Shown here: positions 1 to 8,627 of the stretch, piece by piece
Numbering within the stretch: the stretch's first letter is position 1
How the letters are laid out: each line of letters opens with the position of its first letter
From: Nannocystis sp. RBIL2
GTDB lineage: Bacteria; Myxococcota_A; Polyangia; Nannocystales; Nannocystaceae
Direction of reading: 5' to 3'
Assembly (NCBI RefSeq): GCF_026626745.1
Contig: NZ_JAPNJW010000001.1
Coordinates: forward strand, 248,001 to 312,000
DNA length: 64,000 bases
Program-made: the position numbers and the translations under genes
The notes under the pieces: generated by a model
What the model saw: only the letters and a program-made list of their open reading frames with translations
The model's database searches: none
What the model was told of the DNA's origin: nothing

Positions 1-651
1 TCGATCGACCTCGAGCTGCTGTCCGGCGTCCACCGCCTCACCTCCTTCGACTTCGGCCTCAACTACGACGGCCGCGACGAGGCCGCGCGGTTCGGCAAGG
101 GCGCGCGGGTCGCCCTCGACCTCCAGCTCAGCTCTCCGCTGGTCGGCAGCGAGTACGAGTACATCAAGCTGGTCGCCGGCGGCGCCTACAGCTTCCGCCT
201 GCCCTGGGGCCACTGGATCACCCCCAGCGTCGTCGCCGGGCAGATCGCCGGGCGGGCCCCGCGGTTCGAGCGCTTCTTCGCCGGCGATCTCAGCGACTGG
301 ACCCCCGGACGCGAGCTGGGTCTCGTCTACACCACCCGCAGCCCCGTCGACGTCTTCAATACCGGCATCGACCGCCGCGTCCTCGGCTCGTTGTTCGCCC
401 GCCTCGACCTCGAGTACGTGTGGCCGCTGTTCCAGCGCAATCGCGTGCGCGGGATCAAGGCCGGTTACCTCGTGTGGTCGACCGGCATCTTCACCTTCGC
501 CGGCGACTCCGCCGAGCGGGCCCTTCACCGGGCCGCCGGCGAGTGGGCCGCCCCGATCGGCTTCAACGCCAACTTCGGCCTGCGCCTCGAGACCGTCGTC
601 GGCGCGCTCGAGTTCAGCGTCGGCAACGTCCTGCGGAGGACCCCGCTGTGA
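1..651 (+). CDS. BamA/TamA-like outer-membrane barrel protein (C-terminal part)
   Basis: The reading frame is open from the first base of the window to a TGA at 649-651, so the 5' part of the gene is missing. The visible 216 residues alternate hydrophobic and polar residues with many aromatics (SEYEYIKLVAGGAYSF, LDLEYVWPLF, GLRLETVVGALEFSVGN), as in transmembrane beta strands of the Omp85/D15 surface-antigen family. Known members insert or export proteins at the outer membrane. The last residue is Leu, not the usual Phe. The stop overlaps the GTG start of the next gene. The family call is by pattern only; another barrel family is possible. Confidence 0.6.
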   Translation, partial: SIDLELLSGVHRLTSFDFGLNYDGRDEAARFGKGARVALDLQLSSPLVGSEYEYIKLVAGGAYSFRLPWGHWITPSVVAGQIAGRAPRFERFFAGDLSDWTPGRELGLVYTTRSPVDVFNTGIDRRVLGSLFARLDLEYVWPLFQRNRVRGIKAGYLVWSTGIFTFAGDSAERALHRAAGEWAAPIGFNANFGLRLETVVGALEFSVGNVLRRTPL

Positions 652-1292
652 GACGGCGCGCCCTCCTCCTCGCCGGCCTCTCGCTGCCGCTGCTGGGCGC
701 CAGCGGCCTCGAGCTGCTGCGCAACCGCCGGGCCAAGTTCGAGGAGGTCGGCGACGGCGTGCTCATGACCGTCGCCATGCCGGAGCTGCTCCCCACGCGC
801 GACGTCGACGCCATGGCCTCGCTCGAGTCGGCGTTCGCCACCACCCTCGTGTTCGAGATCGTCGTCTACCGCGCCGGTCACAGCGTCCCGGTCGACCAGC
901 GCTCGCGCGTCGTCAAGATCCAGTACAACCCCTGGAAAGAGCGCTACGTGGTCACCACCAGCGATCCGGGGCGGGCCCCGCAGATCCGCTACTACACCGA
1001 GCGCGACGAGGCCATCGCCCGCGCCACCACCCTCGACCGCGTCCGTGTCGGCCGCGTCAGCGCCCTCCAGCGCGGCCCCGACGCCGTCTACTTCGCCACC
1101 GTCGTCGGCCAGCGCAACCCGATCGACCGCGACCTGCTCGCCCCGCAGTCGGGCGACGAGTGGGACCGCGGCCAGGGCCGCGACCTCTCGGTCTTCTCGC
1201 GCTGGGTCGGCATCTTCGTCCGCGCCACCCAGAGCGCAGAGCAGACCTTCGCAATAAAAACCGTCCCCGGCTTCTATCTGGTGTCGTCATGA
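648..1292 (+). CDS. DUF4390-like envelope protein
   Basis: This 214-residue protein starts at a GTG that overlaps the previous stop (GTGA). A short hydrophobic N-terminus (RRALLLAGLSLPLLG) could be a signal peptide or anchor. The body (TLVFEIVVYRAG, RVVKIQYNPWKERYVVTT, YYTERDEAIARATTLDRVRV) follows the layout of DUF4390: conversion of a beta-rich substrate into a strand-rich sandwich with an aligned L-RV helix. Genes of this family often precede NtrY-like sensor kinases, and here the next gene is one, with an ATGA overlap, which supports the call. The biochemical function is unknown. A role on the periplasmic side of the sensor is inference. Confidence 0.6.
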   Translation: MRRRALLLAGLSLPLLGASGLELLRNRRAKFEEVGDGVLMTVAMPELLPTRDVDAMASLESAFATTLVFEIVVYRAGHSVPVDQRSRVVKIQYNPWKERYVVTTSDPGRAPQIRYYTERDEAIARATTLDRVRVGRVSALQRGPDAVYFATVVGQRNPIDRDLLAPQSGDEWDRGQGRDLSVFSRWVGIFVRATQSAEQTFAIKTVPGFYLVSS

Positions 1293-3328
1293 GTCCGCGC
1301 GGCCCCAGCGACGACGACGACGCCCCGCGCCCGGGGCCGGCGGACACCCCGCCCGGCGAGCGCGCGGCCGATCCGTCCCGTCCTCGCTCCGCCGATGCGC
1401 GCGACGACTTCGCAGGATCCTCCGCCCGCCGCGCCCGCGACGACTTCGCAGGATCCTCCGCCCGCGGGCGCGACGACCTCGCAGGATCCGCGCCGTCCTC
1501 CGACCCGCGCGCCCGGCCCCGCGAGCCCTCGCGCCCGCTCGCGCCCGGCAAGCGCGAGCCCTCGCGCCCGCTCGCGCGACCCGCCGGGCGCCCGCCCTCG
1601 ACAGTCACCCCGGCCGCGCGGCCCGAGTCGGCCGCGCTCAAGTCCTCCACCGACGCCCCCCAGCGGTCGTTCGCCTCGTTCGCCCGCTTCTCGGTGCCCG
1701 ACTCGCGGCCCTCCGATCTCTCGCGGATCCGCATGACCCGGATCGGCCAGCGGATCGTCGCCGCTCCGCGGGTCCCGTGGTGGGGACGGCTCGAGTCGCG
1801 GGTGATCACCGCCCTCGTGTGCCTCGGCATCCTCTGCGTCGGCGCCTCGGCCTACCTCGTCGCCCTCACCGTCCAGTACTTCGAGGGCATCGTCGGCTCG
1901 GCCACGCAGAAGAGCGACGACGCCGTCGCCCTCGCGCTGCCCTTCTACGACGGCTACGTCAAGGCGCGCAAGGAGACCTACCGCGCCCGCCTCGAGGCCA
2001 TGGCCCGCGAGGTCGAGCTGGCGTCCGCGCGTGGCGAGCTCGCGGCCGACGACCCCGCCGCCGTGCGCGAGCTCCTGCACGAGCTCCTGCGCCGCGAGGC
2101 CGACCTCGTCGAGCTGCAGGCCCAGGGTCCGCACTCGGCCCTGGCCGAGCGGCGCGCCCTCCTGCCCGAGGACGAGGGCGCGCGGATCTGGGTCATGTCG
2201 GGCCCTGTCCCTTTGAACATGTCCTCCCCGACAGGGCCGATCGACCAGGGCAGCCTGGCCGCCATCTTCGCCCTCGACCCCGCGCTCGACCGCGACTACC
2301 AGTCGCTCGGCATGATCAAGCGCGGCCTCGACTACGTCACCGTCGACGGCAACGTCGTCGACCGCGGCGAGCTCGAGCGGGCCGTCTACCGCGCGATCGG
2401 GGCCGCCAGCGCCCTGGTGTTGATGGTCGCCTTCATCGCCGGCTTCCTGCTCGCGCGGGCCACCACGCGCAAGCTCAGCATGCTCAGCGACGCCATGCTG
2501 CGGGTCGCCGGCGGCGACCTGCTGGCGCGGGTGCCCGAGCTCGGCAACGACGAGCTCGGCCAGCTCGGCGCCGCCTTCAACGGCATGCTCGACGAGCTCG
2601 CCTCGGCCCAGCGCAAGCTGTCGTACCTGCAGAGGGTCGGCGCCTGGCAGGAGATGGCGCGGCGGATCGCCCACGAGATCAAGAACCCGCTCACGCCGAT
2701 CCAGCTGGCCGCCCAGCAGCTGCGCGAGAAGGACCCCGGCACCGACGAGAACTTCTCGCGCCTGCTCCGCTCCTCGGTCGAGATCGTCGAGGACGAGATC
2801 GAGTCGCTGCGGCGCATGGTCACCAGCTTCTCGCGCTTCGCCAAGGTCCCCGAGGCCCAGCTCGAGCCGACCGTGGTCGCGCGGATCCTCGCCGAGTTCG
2901 AGCGCGCCTACGGCCACCTCACCGAGCGCGAGTCGGATGTCCTCGAGGTCATGCCGGCCCCGCCTTCGCTCGCCATCCTCGGCGATCGCCAGCTGCTCAA
3001 GCAGTGCCTGGTCAACCTGGTCGAGAACGCGGTGCTGTCGCAGCGGCAGCGCGGCCCGGTCCACGTGCGGGTGACCGCGCGCCCGGCCGAGGGCGAGCCC
3101 GGGTTCGTCGAGCTGCGGGTCGACGACAACGGCCCCGGCATCGAGCCCGAGCGGCGCGAGCGGGTGTTCGAGCCCTACGAGTCGACGCGCAAGGAGGGCA
3201 CCGGCCTCGGCCTGGCGATCGTCAAGAAGGTCGTCCTCGATCACAACGGCGAGGTGCGGGTCGAGGACAGCGAGCTCGGCGGCGCCGCCGTGGTGATCCG
3301 GCTGCCGCTCCACGAGCCCCCGGGCTGA
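1289..3328 (+). CDS. NtrY-like transmembrane sensor histidine kinase
   Basis: The 679-residue protein starts at an ATG overlapping the preceding stop. Residues 1 to about 160 are disordered, rich in R/P/S/D, and contain three near-identical ARDDFAGSS units. A membrane helix lies near 167-195, then a periplasmic sensor region, a second helix near 369-391, a HAMP-like linker and the kinase core. The phosphoacceptor is His462 in HEIKNPLTP; N-box (NLVENAV), G1 (DDNGPGIEPE) and G2 (GTGLGLAIVKK) follow. The HEIKNPLTPIQ signature is typical of NtrY kinases. No response-regulator gene lies beside it. The periplasmic region contains an in-frame inverted repeat (2201-2238) absent from ordinary family members as far as I can judge. 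Confidence 0.9.
   Translation: MSPRGPSDDDDAPRPGPADTPPGERAADPSRPRSADARDDFAGSSARRARDDFAGSSARGRDDLAGSAPSSDPRARPREPSRPLAPGKREPSRPLARPAGRPPSTVTPAARPESAALKSSTDAPQRSFASFARFSVPDSRPSDLSRIRMTRIGQRIVAAPRVPWWGRLESRVITALVCLGILCVGASAYLVALTVQYFEGIVGSATQKSDDAVALALPFYDGYVKARKETYRARLEAMAREVELASARGELAADDPAAVRELLHELLRREADLVELQAQGPHSALAERRALLPEDEGARIWVMSGPVPLNMSSPTGPIDQGSLAAIFALDPALDRDYQSLGMIKRGLDYVTVDGNVVDRGELERAVYRAIGAASALVLMVAFIAGFLLARATTRKLSMLSDAMLRVAGGDLLARVPELGNDELGQLGAAFNGMLDELASAQRKLSYLQRVGAWQEMARRIAHEIKNPLTPIQLAAQQLREKDPGTDENFSRLLRSSVEIVEDEIESLRRMVTSFSRFAKVPEAQLEPTVVARILAEFERAYGHLTERESDVLEVMPAPPSLAILGDRQLLKQCLVNLVENAVLSQRQRGPVHVRVTARPAEGEPGFVELRVDDNGPGIEPERRERVFEPYESTRKEGTGLGLAIVKKVVLDHNGEVRVEDSELGGAAVVIRLPLHEPPG
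1401..1505 (+). repeat. 36-nt tandem repeat inside the NtrY-like gene
   Basis: The string gcgacgacttcgcaggatcc recurs at 1401 and 1437 and, with changes, at 1470, so units are 36 and 33 nt and stay in frame. They encode three ARDDFAGSS-like blocks in the disordered N-terminal region. The same gcgacgacttcgc string occurs in the 59-bp array near 17890. Confidence 0.8.
2201..2238. repeat. In-frame inverted repeat in the sensor domain
   Basis: Arms GGCCCTGTC (2201-2209) and GACAGGGCC (2230-2238) are perfect complements around a 20-nt loop that contains a further ATGTCC. The sequence encodes GPVPLNMSSPTGP in the periplasmic domain. It shares the TGTCC/GGACA-type core of the palindromes found between genes in this window. 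Confidence 0.7.
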
Positions 3329-3546
3329 CCGCCGGCGGCCCCGCGGCGAGGGGCAGATCTGCGCAGCGCGCCGGTCCCTCCGACCGCGCAAACAGCGCGG
3401 CGCGCATCTCGACTCTGACACCGCCCGGGCGCGGGCATAAGCGCCTCGTCCGGCGCCCGATCCGGCGCAGACTCCCCGCGGACCGGGCTGCCCGGCTTGT
3501 GGCCGCCGGGGTATCGTAGGCCCGCTCGGCTCCAGAGCTCTCGCGC

Positions 3547-6315
3547 ATGACCTCCGCTGACACCGATCTCGGGTTCCCGACCAAGGGCTCGCTCAAGCGC
3601 GTGCCGTTCTCCAGCCTGCTGCGCGACATCGGCGGCGCCGGCGTCACCGGCAGCCTCTACCTGATGAGCGGGGACACCAAGAAGGTGGTGTTCTTCGTCG
3701 ACGGCCGACCCACCGTCGTCCGCAGCAACCTCGCCAGCGAGTTCCTCGGCCAGGTCCTGACCGATCAGGGCCTCATCACCCAGGAGCAGTGCGACAACAC
3801 CCTCGAGGCGATCCGCCGCACCGGCAAGAAGCAGGGCGAGCTGCTCGTCGAGATGGGCATCCTCTCCGAGCACAACCTGCGCTACGGCCTCGAGGAGCAG
3901 CTGCGACGCAAGCTGTTCGAGATCTTCGCCTGGGAGGAGGGCCGCTTCCAGTTCAAGGAAGGGGCCGAGCCCGGGCTCACCGGCACCCCGCCGGCCGGCA
4001 CCACCGAGGCGCTGATCCTCGCCGCGATCCAGGAGCGCTTCACCGACGAGCGCGCGCGCGAGGCCCTGCGCCCCTACGCCGACAAGTACCCGACCCAGAG
4101 CCCGAAGTGGACCGGCGACGCGGCCGGCCTCGAGCTCCTGCCGGAGGAGCTGTACTTCCTGCGCTGCATCGACGGCAGCCGGACCACCGACGAGTTGCTG
4201 TCGCGCCGGCCCGACCTCGAGGTCCCGCAGCTGTCGACCTTGCTGCTCGGCCTCGTCAGCGCCGGCGTCGTCGATGCCCTCGAAACCAAGTCGCCGCGCC
4301 GCCTGGCCCCCCTGCGGCCCAACCTGACCCCGCCGACCTTGCCCGAAGAGCAGCTCGCGCCCGGCTTCGAGGTCCTCTCGACCATCGGCGAGTACGAGGA
4401 CACCCCGCTGCCGAGCCGCCTGCCGGTCGACCTCGGCGCCTCCTCGAGCCGCAACCCTCGCGTCCCGCTGCTGCCGACCGAGGACGAGGAGATGTTCCGC
4501 GGCCTCAACGTCGACGAGAGCATCGTCACCGACCCGCGCAACCTGCGGGCCAAGCTGCAGGCCGCCGCCAGCCGCGAGATCATCCCGCGCCCCGCTCCCG
4601 CCGTTGCCCCGACGCTCACCCCTGCCCCCGCGGCCGCCGACGTCTCGGGCTCGTTCGACTCCGAGACCGACTTCAGCGACCTGCGCGACGGCCCCGAGGA
4701 CTCGGTCCGCGCCACGGTGCCCGTGCCCGCGCCCGCGCAGGCCCCCGCGCACAAGCTCGGCCCGCCGCCCGGCCTCGCCTCGCTGCTGCGCAAGGACACC
4801 CCGGCGCCCGTGGTTCCGCCGGCCGGGGGCGCCGACGTCTCGCACACCTCCGCGGTCATCGCCCTGCTCGACGACCCCGAGCTTCCCGACGACCTGCCCG
4901 ACGACCTGCCCGATCCCGACGACCTCCTCGGCGACGAGTCGCTCGCCGGCGTCGCCCTCTCCGACGAGCCGCTCCCCGACGAGTCCCTCGCCGGCATCGC
5001 CCTCCCCGACGAGCCCCTCCCCGAGGAGTCTCTCGCCGGCATCGCCATCCCCGACGAGCCCCTCCCCGAAGAGTCCCTCGTCGGCATCGCCATCCCCGAC
5101 GAGCCCCTCCCCGAAGAGTCCCTCGTCGGCGTCGCCATCCCCGACGAGCAGGAGGCGGCTGACGGCGACGAGCCGCTCGACGACATCGAGGAGCTCGAGG
5201 AGCTCGACGACGACGAGATGATCGAGGACGAGGCCGCCGACGAGGACGAGCCGGTCGAGCCGCCCGTGGCCGCCGCCGCCGACGTCGACGAGCCGCGCGA
5301 CGAGGCCGATGACGCCCTCGCCGACCTCGCGGGCCTCGCCGGCAGCGACCCCGACGCCGAGCCTCCCCCTTCGCTGGCGCCGGTGAGCCTCGCCCCCGAG
5401 GCCCTCACGGACCTGCCCGAAGAGCCAGGTGACCTCGGCGACCTCGCCGGCGACAGCGCCCTGCAGCCGCCCGCGCCCGTCACCCCCGAGGCCGGCCTCG
5501 CCGCCGACGCCGGCCTCGATCCCGACGACCTGCTCGCCGGCGTCGACGACGACCTCTTGCTCGGCGACTCCGACGAGCCGCTGCCCGACCTCGACGACCT
5601 CGACGGCCTCGATCTCGGCGACGACCTCGGCGACCTCGCCGGCGACCTCGGCGACGACCTCGACGGCGCCCCGCTCGATCCCAACGTCTCCGGCGACCTC
5701 TCGCTGTCCGTCGATCTCGCCGACCTCGGCGATCCCAACGTCTCCGGCGACCTCTCGGCCGAGATCGGCAACCTCGGCGAGGACGAGGACGAAGACGAGG
5801 CCGAGGCCGAGGAGCTCGACCCGCTCGACGACGAGCCCGAGCTCGGCGACCTCGGCGGCGACGCCGGCTATGTCGACGAGCCGATGCTCGCCAGCGGCGA
5901 GAACACCTTCGTCGGGCCCAACGACGAGGGCGCCGGCGGCGACGGCGGCGCCGAGGCCTACGCGGCCATGCGTTACGGCGAGGCCGAGGTCGCCATGCGC
6001 GAGGGCGACTACGACACCGCGGTCGCCCTGTTCGAGGACGCGTACAACACCGGCTTCGACACCGCCGACCTGCACGCCCACCTCGCCTTCGCCCGCTACC
6101 GGGCCAGCGGCGGCGACCCCGAGATCGCCCAGAACTCGCTCGACCTGCTCGACTACGCCGAGGGCATCAACCCCAGCCTGGCGATCCTCCACGCCTATCG
6201 CGGCGCGATCTACGTCGGCATGGGCGCCGCCGACAACGCCCGCGAGTGCTTCGAGCGCGCGCTCTACCTCGACCCGTACTGCGAGCTCGCGCTCGAGTAC
6301 CGCGACGCCGAGTAA
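3547..6315 (+). CDS. DUF4388 (PATAN) protein with acidic repeats and C-terminal TPRs
   Basis: The 922-residue protein begins with a DUF4388/PATAN region (about 10-170: GSLKRVPFSSLLRDI, KVVFFVDGRPTVVRSN, GQVLTDQGLI), a domain common in delta-proteobacterial signalling and motility proteins such as those around response regulators. A long, very acidic Ala/Pro/Asp/Leu-rich middle (about 330-790) includes five 15-residue repeats. Residues from about 800 form TPR-like helices (YGEAEVAMREGDYDTAVALFEDAY, ALYLDPYCELALEY). It has no signal peptide or membrane helix, so a cytoplasmic scaffold role is inferred. The ATG at 3547 directly precedes the conserved domain. It stands alone; a strong hairpin follows the stop. 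Confidence 0.8.
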   Translation: MTSADTDLGFPTKGSLKRVPFSSLLRDIGGAGVTGSLYLMSGDTKKVVFFVDGRPTVVRSNLASEFLGQVLTDQGLITQEQCDNTLEAIRRTGKKQGELLVEMGILSEHNLRYGLEEQLRRKLFEIFAWEEGRFQFKEGAEPGLTGTPPAGTTEALILAAIQERFTDERAREALRPYADKYPTQSPKWTGDAAGLELLPEELYFLRCIDGSRTTDELLSRRPDLEVPQLSTLLLGLVSAGVVDALETKSPRRLAPLRPNLTPPTLPEEQLAPGFEVLSTIGEYEDTPLPSRLPVDLGASSSRNPRVPLLPTEDEEMFRGLNVDESIVTDPRNLRAKLQAAASREIIPRPAPAVAPTLTPAPAAADVSGSFDSETDFSDLRDGPEDSVRATVPVPAPAQAPAHKLGPPPGLASLLRKDTPAPVVPPAGGADVSHTSAVIALLDDPELPDDLPDDLPDPDDLLGDESLAGVALSDEPLPDESLAGIALPDEPLPEESLAGIAIPDEPLPEESLVGIAIPDEPLPEESLVGVAIPDEQEAADGDEPLDDIEELEELDDDEMIEDEAADEDEPVEPPVAAAADVDEPRDEADDALADLAGLAGSDPDAEPPPSLAPVSLAPEALTDLPEEPGDLGDLAGDSALQPPAPVTPEAGLAADAGLDPDDLLAGVDDDLLLGDSDEPLPDLDDLDGLDLGDDLGDLAGDLGDDLDGAPLDPNVSGDLSLSVDLADLGDPNVSGDLSAEIGNLGEDEDEDEAEAEELDPLDDEPELGDLGGDAGYVDEPMLASGENTFVGPNDEGAGGDGGAEAYAAMRYGEAEVAMREGDYDTAVALFEDAYNTGFDTADLHAHLAFARYRASGGDPEIAQNSLDLLDYAEGINPSLAILHAYRGAIYVGMGAADNARECFERALYLDPYCELALEYRDAE
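4933..5148 (+). repeat. 45-nt tandem coding repeats (15-residue units)
   Basis: Five consecutive units start at 4933, 4978, 5023, 5068 and 5113, the last incomplete. They encode variants of EESLVGIAIPDEPLP. Units 3 to 5 are almost identical at DNA level, which points to recent slippage or unequal crossover; the period is an exact multiple of three, so the frame is kept. Confidence 0.9.
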
Positions 6316-6344
6316 GCGAGCGCGACCGACCAGGTCGGCCCATC

Positions 6345-6374
6345 CGCGGAGATGTCCCTCGGGACATCTCCGCG
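6345..6374. terminator. Perfect 13-bp hairpin after the PATAN-TPR gene
   Basis: Arms CGCGGAGATGTCC (6345-6357) and GGACATCTCCGCG (6362-6374) pair perfectly around a 4-nt loop, 30 bases after the stop codon. No T-run follows, so it is a candidate 3'-end stabiliser or factor-assisted terminator rather than a classic intrinsic terminator. It is the first member of the palindrome cluster that continues to about 6684. Confidence 0.6.
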
Positions 6375-6684
6375 AAATCACATGTCTCTCGGGACACTCG
6401 CTCCTCCGGCGCTACATGTCCCTCGGGACATCCGCCGTCGAGGAGCCACATGTCCCTCGAACATCCGCTCCCCGGCCGCCCTGTGTCTCTCGGGACATCC
6501 GCCCGGCCGCCATACGTCTCCCAGGGATCCGCCCCCGGCACCACATGTCTCTCGGGACATCTTGTTTCGGTGGCCAAACCCCTCTCGGACGCCCATGTCT
6601 CTCGGGACGTTTTATCCGCCAGGCGGCCAGGGTCTCTCGAAGCACCGCTCCGCCAGAGCATCACACGTCTCTCAGGACATCCGC
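6345..6684. repeat. Cluster of about ten palindromic catgtcYctcgggacat copies
   Basis: The 443-base gap between the PATAN-TPR gene and the next gene holds about ten copies of a catgtctctcgggacat-type element, near 6351, 6381, 6415, 6449, 6482, 6511, 6543, 6594, 6631 and 6663. Copies differ at one to a few bases and are separated by irregular 15-40-nt GC-rich spacers that often contain ccgccc. No open frame here has convincing protein character. Irregular copies and spacers exclude a CRISPR array. Confidence 0.8.
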
Positions 6685-6758
6685 GCCTCCGCCCGCCCGC
6701 TCCCAGGCGCGCCGCGCCGCCCGCTTGCGCCGCGGCGCGCCTCGGCCAGCCTAGCCCG

Positions 6759-8228
6759 ATGCATCGGAGCTCGTCCTGCTGCTTGCTCGTCCCGCTCCTC
6801 TCCTCTTCCCTCCTCGCGCTCGCGTGTCACCGCAGCGAGCAGGTCGCCTTCGCGCCCGCGCAGGAGGTCGCAGCGCCGGTCGAGCCCGCCCCCGAGCCGC
6901 AGCCTCCGCCGCCTGCGCCCGCACCGACCGCCGACCCGCGACTGCGCAAGATCGCCGAGCAGGTCTACACCTTCGCTTACCCGCTCGTGCTCATGGACCT
7001 CACGCGCCAGGTCATGACCGTCCAGACCCCGATCAACACCTTCCAGCACCTGCGCGCCTACCCCAGCGCCAAGTTCCGCGAGGTCGTCAGCCCCAACGCC
7101 GACACCCTCTACTCCTCCGCCTGGCTCGACCTCGCCAAGGAGCCGATCGTTTTGAGCATCCCCGACATGGGCAAGCGCTACTGGCTCATGCCCATGCTCG
7201 ACGCCTGGACCAATGTGTTCGCCTCGCCTGGCACGCGCACCACCGGCAACGAGGTCCAGCACTTCGCGGTCGCCGGGCCTGAGTGGCAGGGCCAGCTGCC
7301 CGAGGGTCTCGCCCTGCTGCGCGCGCCGACCGACACCGTCTGGATCATCGGCCGCACCCGGGTCACCAGCGAGCTCGACACCCTCGCGGTCCACAAGTTG
7401 CAGGACCAGTTCAAGCTCACTCCGCTGTCGGGCTGGGGCCCGATGGCCGTCGCGCCCGAGCCGCCGCCGCTGACCACCGGCGTCGACATCGGCACCCCGC
7501 CGCCGCAGCAGGTCCAGGCCATGCCGCCCGAGCAGTTCCTCGCCCGCGTCGCCGAGCTCTTGCCCGAGAACCCGCCGAGCGACGCCGACGCCCCCATGGT
7601 CGACAAGATGCGCGAGCTCAAGCTCGTGCGCGGCACCCCGTTCGACGCCGAGGCGCTCGGACCCGCGGAGCTGCTCGCCCTGCGCGAGGGCGTCGAGGAC
7701 GCCCGCGCCGAGCTGGCGGCGGCCACCCGTCACTTGCCCGGCGACAAGGTCAACGGCTGGCGGATCTTCACCGACACCGGCCAGTACGGCGTCGACTACG
7801 CGCGGCGGGCCCTCGTCGCCGAGGTCGGCCTCGGCGCCAACCTCCCGCAGGACGCCCTCTACCCTGCCACCGACGTCGACGGCAACGGCGAACCGCTGAC
7901 CGGCGCGAGCCGCTACGTCCTCCACTTCGACAAGGGCGAGACCCCGCCCGTCGAGGGCTTCTGGTCGCTCACGCTCTACGACGAGCAGCACTACTTCGTC
8001 GACAACCCGATCGATCGCTACGCCCTCGGCGACCGCAGCAAGCTGCGGCGCAACAAGGACGGCTCGATCGACATCTACATCCAGCAAGAGACGCCCGGCA
8101 AGGCCCGCGAGGCCAACTGGCTGCCGGCCCCTGCCGGCCACTTCAACCTGATCATGCGCCTCTACTGGCCCAAGGAGCCGGCCCTGCGCGGCGATTGGGT
8201 CCCGCCCCCGGTCGCGCGCATGCCCTGA
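6759..8228 (+). CDS. DUF1254/DUF1214 lipoprotein
   Basis: The 489-residue protein begins with a lipoprotein signal (LLSSSLLALAC, Cys at residue 23) and a Pro/Ala-rich linker. Residues from about 60 match the DUF1254 pattern (AYPLVLMDLTRQVM, VVSPNADTLYSSAWLDL, YWLMPMLDAWTNVFASPG) and the C-terminal third matches DUF1214 (FWSLTLYDEQHYFVDNP, YIQQETPGK, FNLIMRLYWPK). Proteins with this pair are abundant and secreted, but their activity is not established. I chose the ATG at 6759 because it directly precedes the signal peptide. The gene is monocistronic, behind the palindrome cluster. Confidence 0.88.
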   Translation: MHRSSSCCLLVPLLSSSLLALACHRSEQVAFAPAQEVAAPVEPAPEPQPPPPAPAPTADPRLRKIAEQVYTFAYPLVLMDLTRQVMTVQTPINTFQHLRAYPSAKFREVVSPNADTLYSSAWLDLAKEPIVLSIPDMGKRYWLMPMLDAWTNVFASPGTRTTGNEVQHFAVAGPEWQGQLPEGLALLRAPTDTVWIIGRTRVTSELDTLAVHKLQDQFKLTPLSGWGPMAVAPEPPPLTTGVDIGTPPPQQVQAMPPEQFLARVAELLPENPPSDADAPMVDKMRELKLVRGTPFDAEALGPAELLALREGVEDARAELAAATRHLPGDKVNGWRIFTDTGQYGVDYARRALVAEVGLGANLPQDALYPATDVDGNGEPLTGASRYVLHFDKGETPPVEGFWSLTLYDEQHYFVDNPIDRYALGDRSKLRRNKDGSIDIYIQQETPGKAREANWLPAPAGHFNLIMRLYWPKEPALRGDWVPPPVARMP

Positions 8229-8627
8229 GCGCCGCTCATCGCACGTCGCCCCGCCTGTCCCGAGAGACACCTCGCCGCCACGCCTTTCCGCGGACCCGGG
8301 AGACATCGCTTCCCGCGAGCGGCACGAGGCGGCGCGCATGGGCACGGCCGCGCGTGAAGCCGCGAAGTCGCCGCTTGCTCGCCTGTCCCCAAGGACACCC
8401 AATCGCTGCCGCTGATGTCGCACGTCGGTTCGCTGCTGCAGCCCCAGCAACGGCCCCCGCGCCCGCGTCGGTGCCCGCGCCGACGCGTCCCGCCTGCCGC
8501 TCTCGACGCGAGCCTCGTCGCGCGAGCGCCCTCGCGTCGGCGCCACGCGTGGGAGCGCGCCTCGCTCCGCGTACACCCGCAGTGGACCGCAGCAACAGGC
8601 CGCGCTCGAGCTCGGCCGGGAGCGTCG
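8229..8627. other. Intergenic spacer with scattered palindromes
   Basis: This 399-base gap separates two co-directional genes. It contains degenerate palindrome members, cctgtcccgagagacac near 8255, gcggacccgggagacatcg near 8289 and cctgtccccaaggacaccc near 8382. The rest is GC-rich without a recognisable gene, promoter or RNA. Confidence 0.6.

Noticed and set aside
3241-6381. Very long minus-strand open frame opposite the PATAN-TPR gene
   Set aside because: It is the antisense shadow of a GC-rich gene; composition is Val/Gly/Glu/Arg-biased without domain signals.
6345-6684. Possible CRISPR array (about ten short repeats with spacers)
   Set aside because: Repeats are only about 16 nt, palindromic and degenerate, spacers vary widely and are themselves similar, and no cas gene is near.
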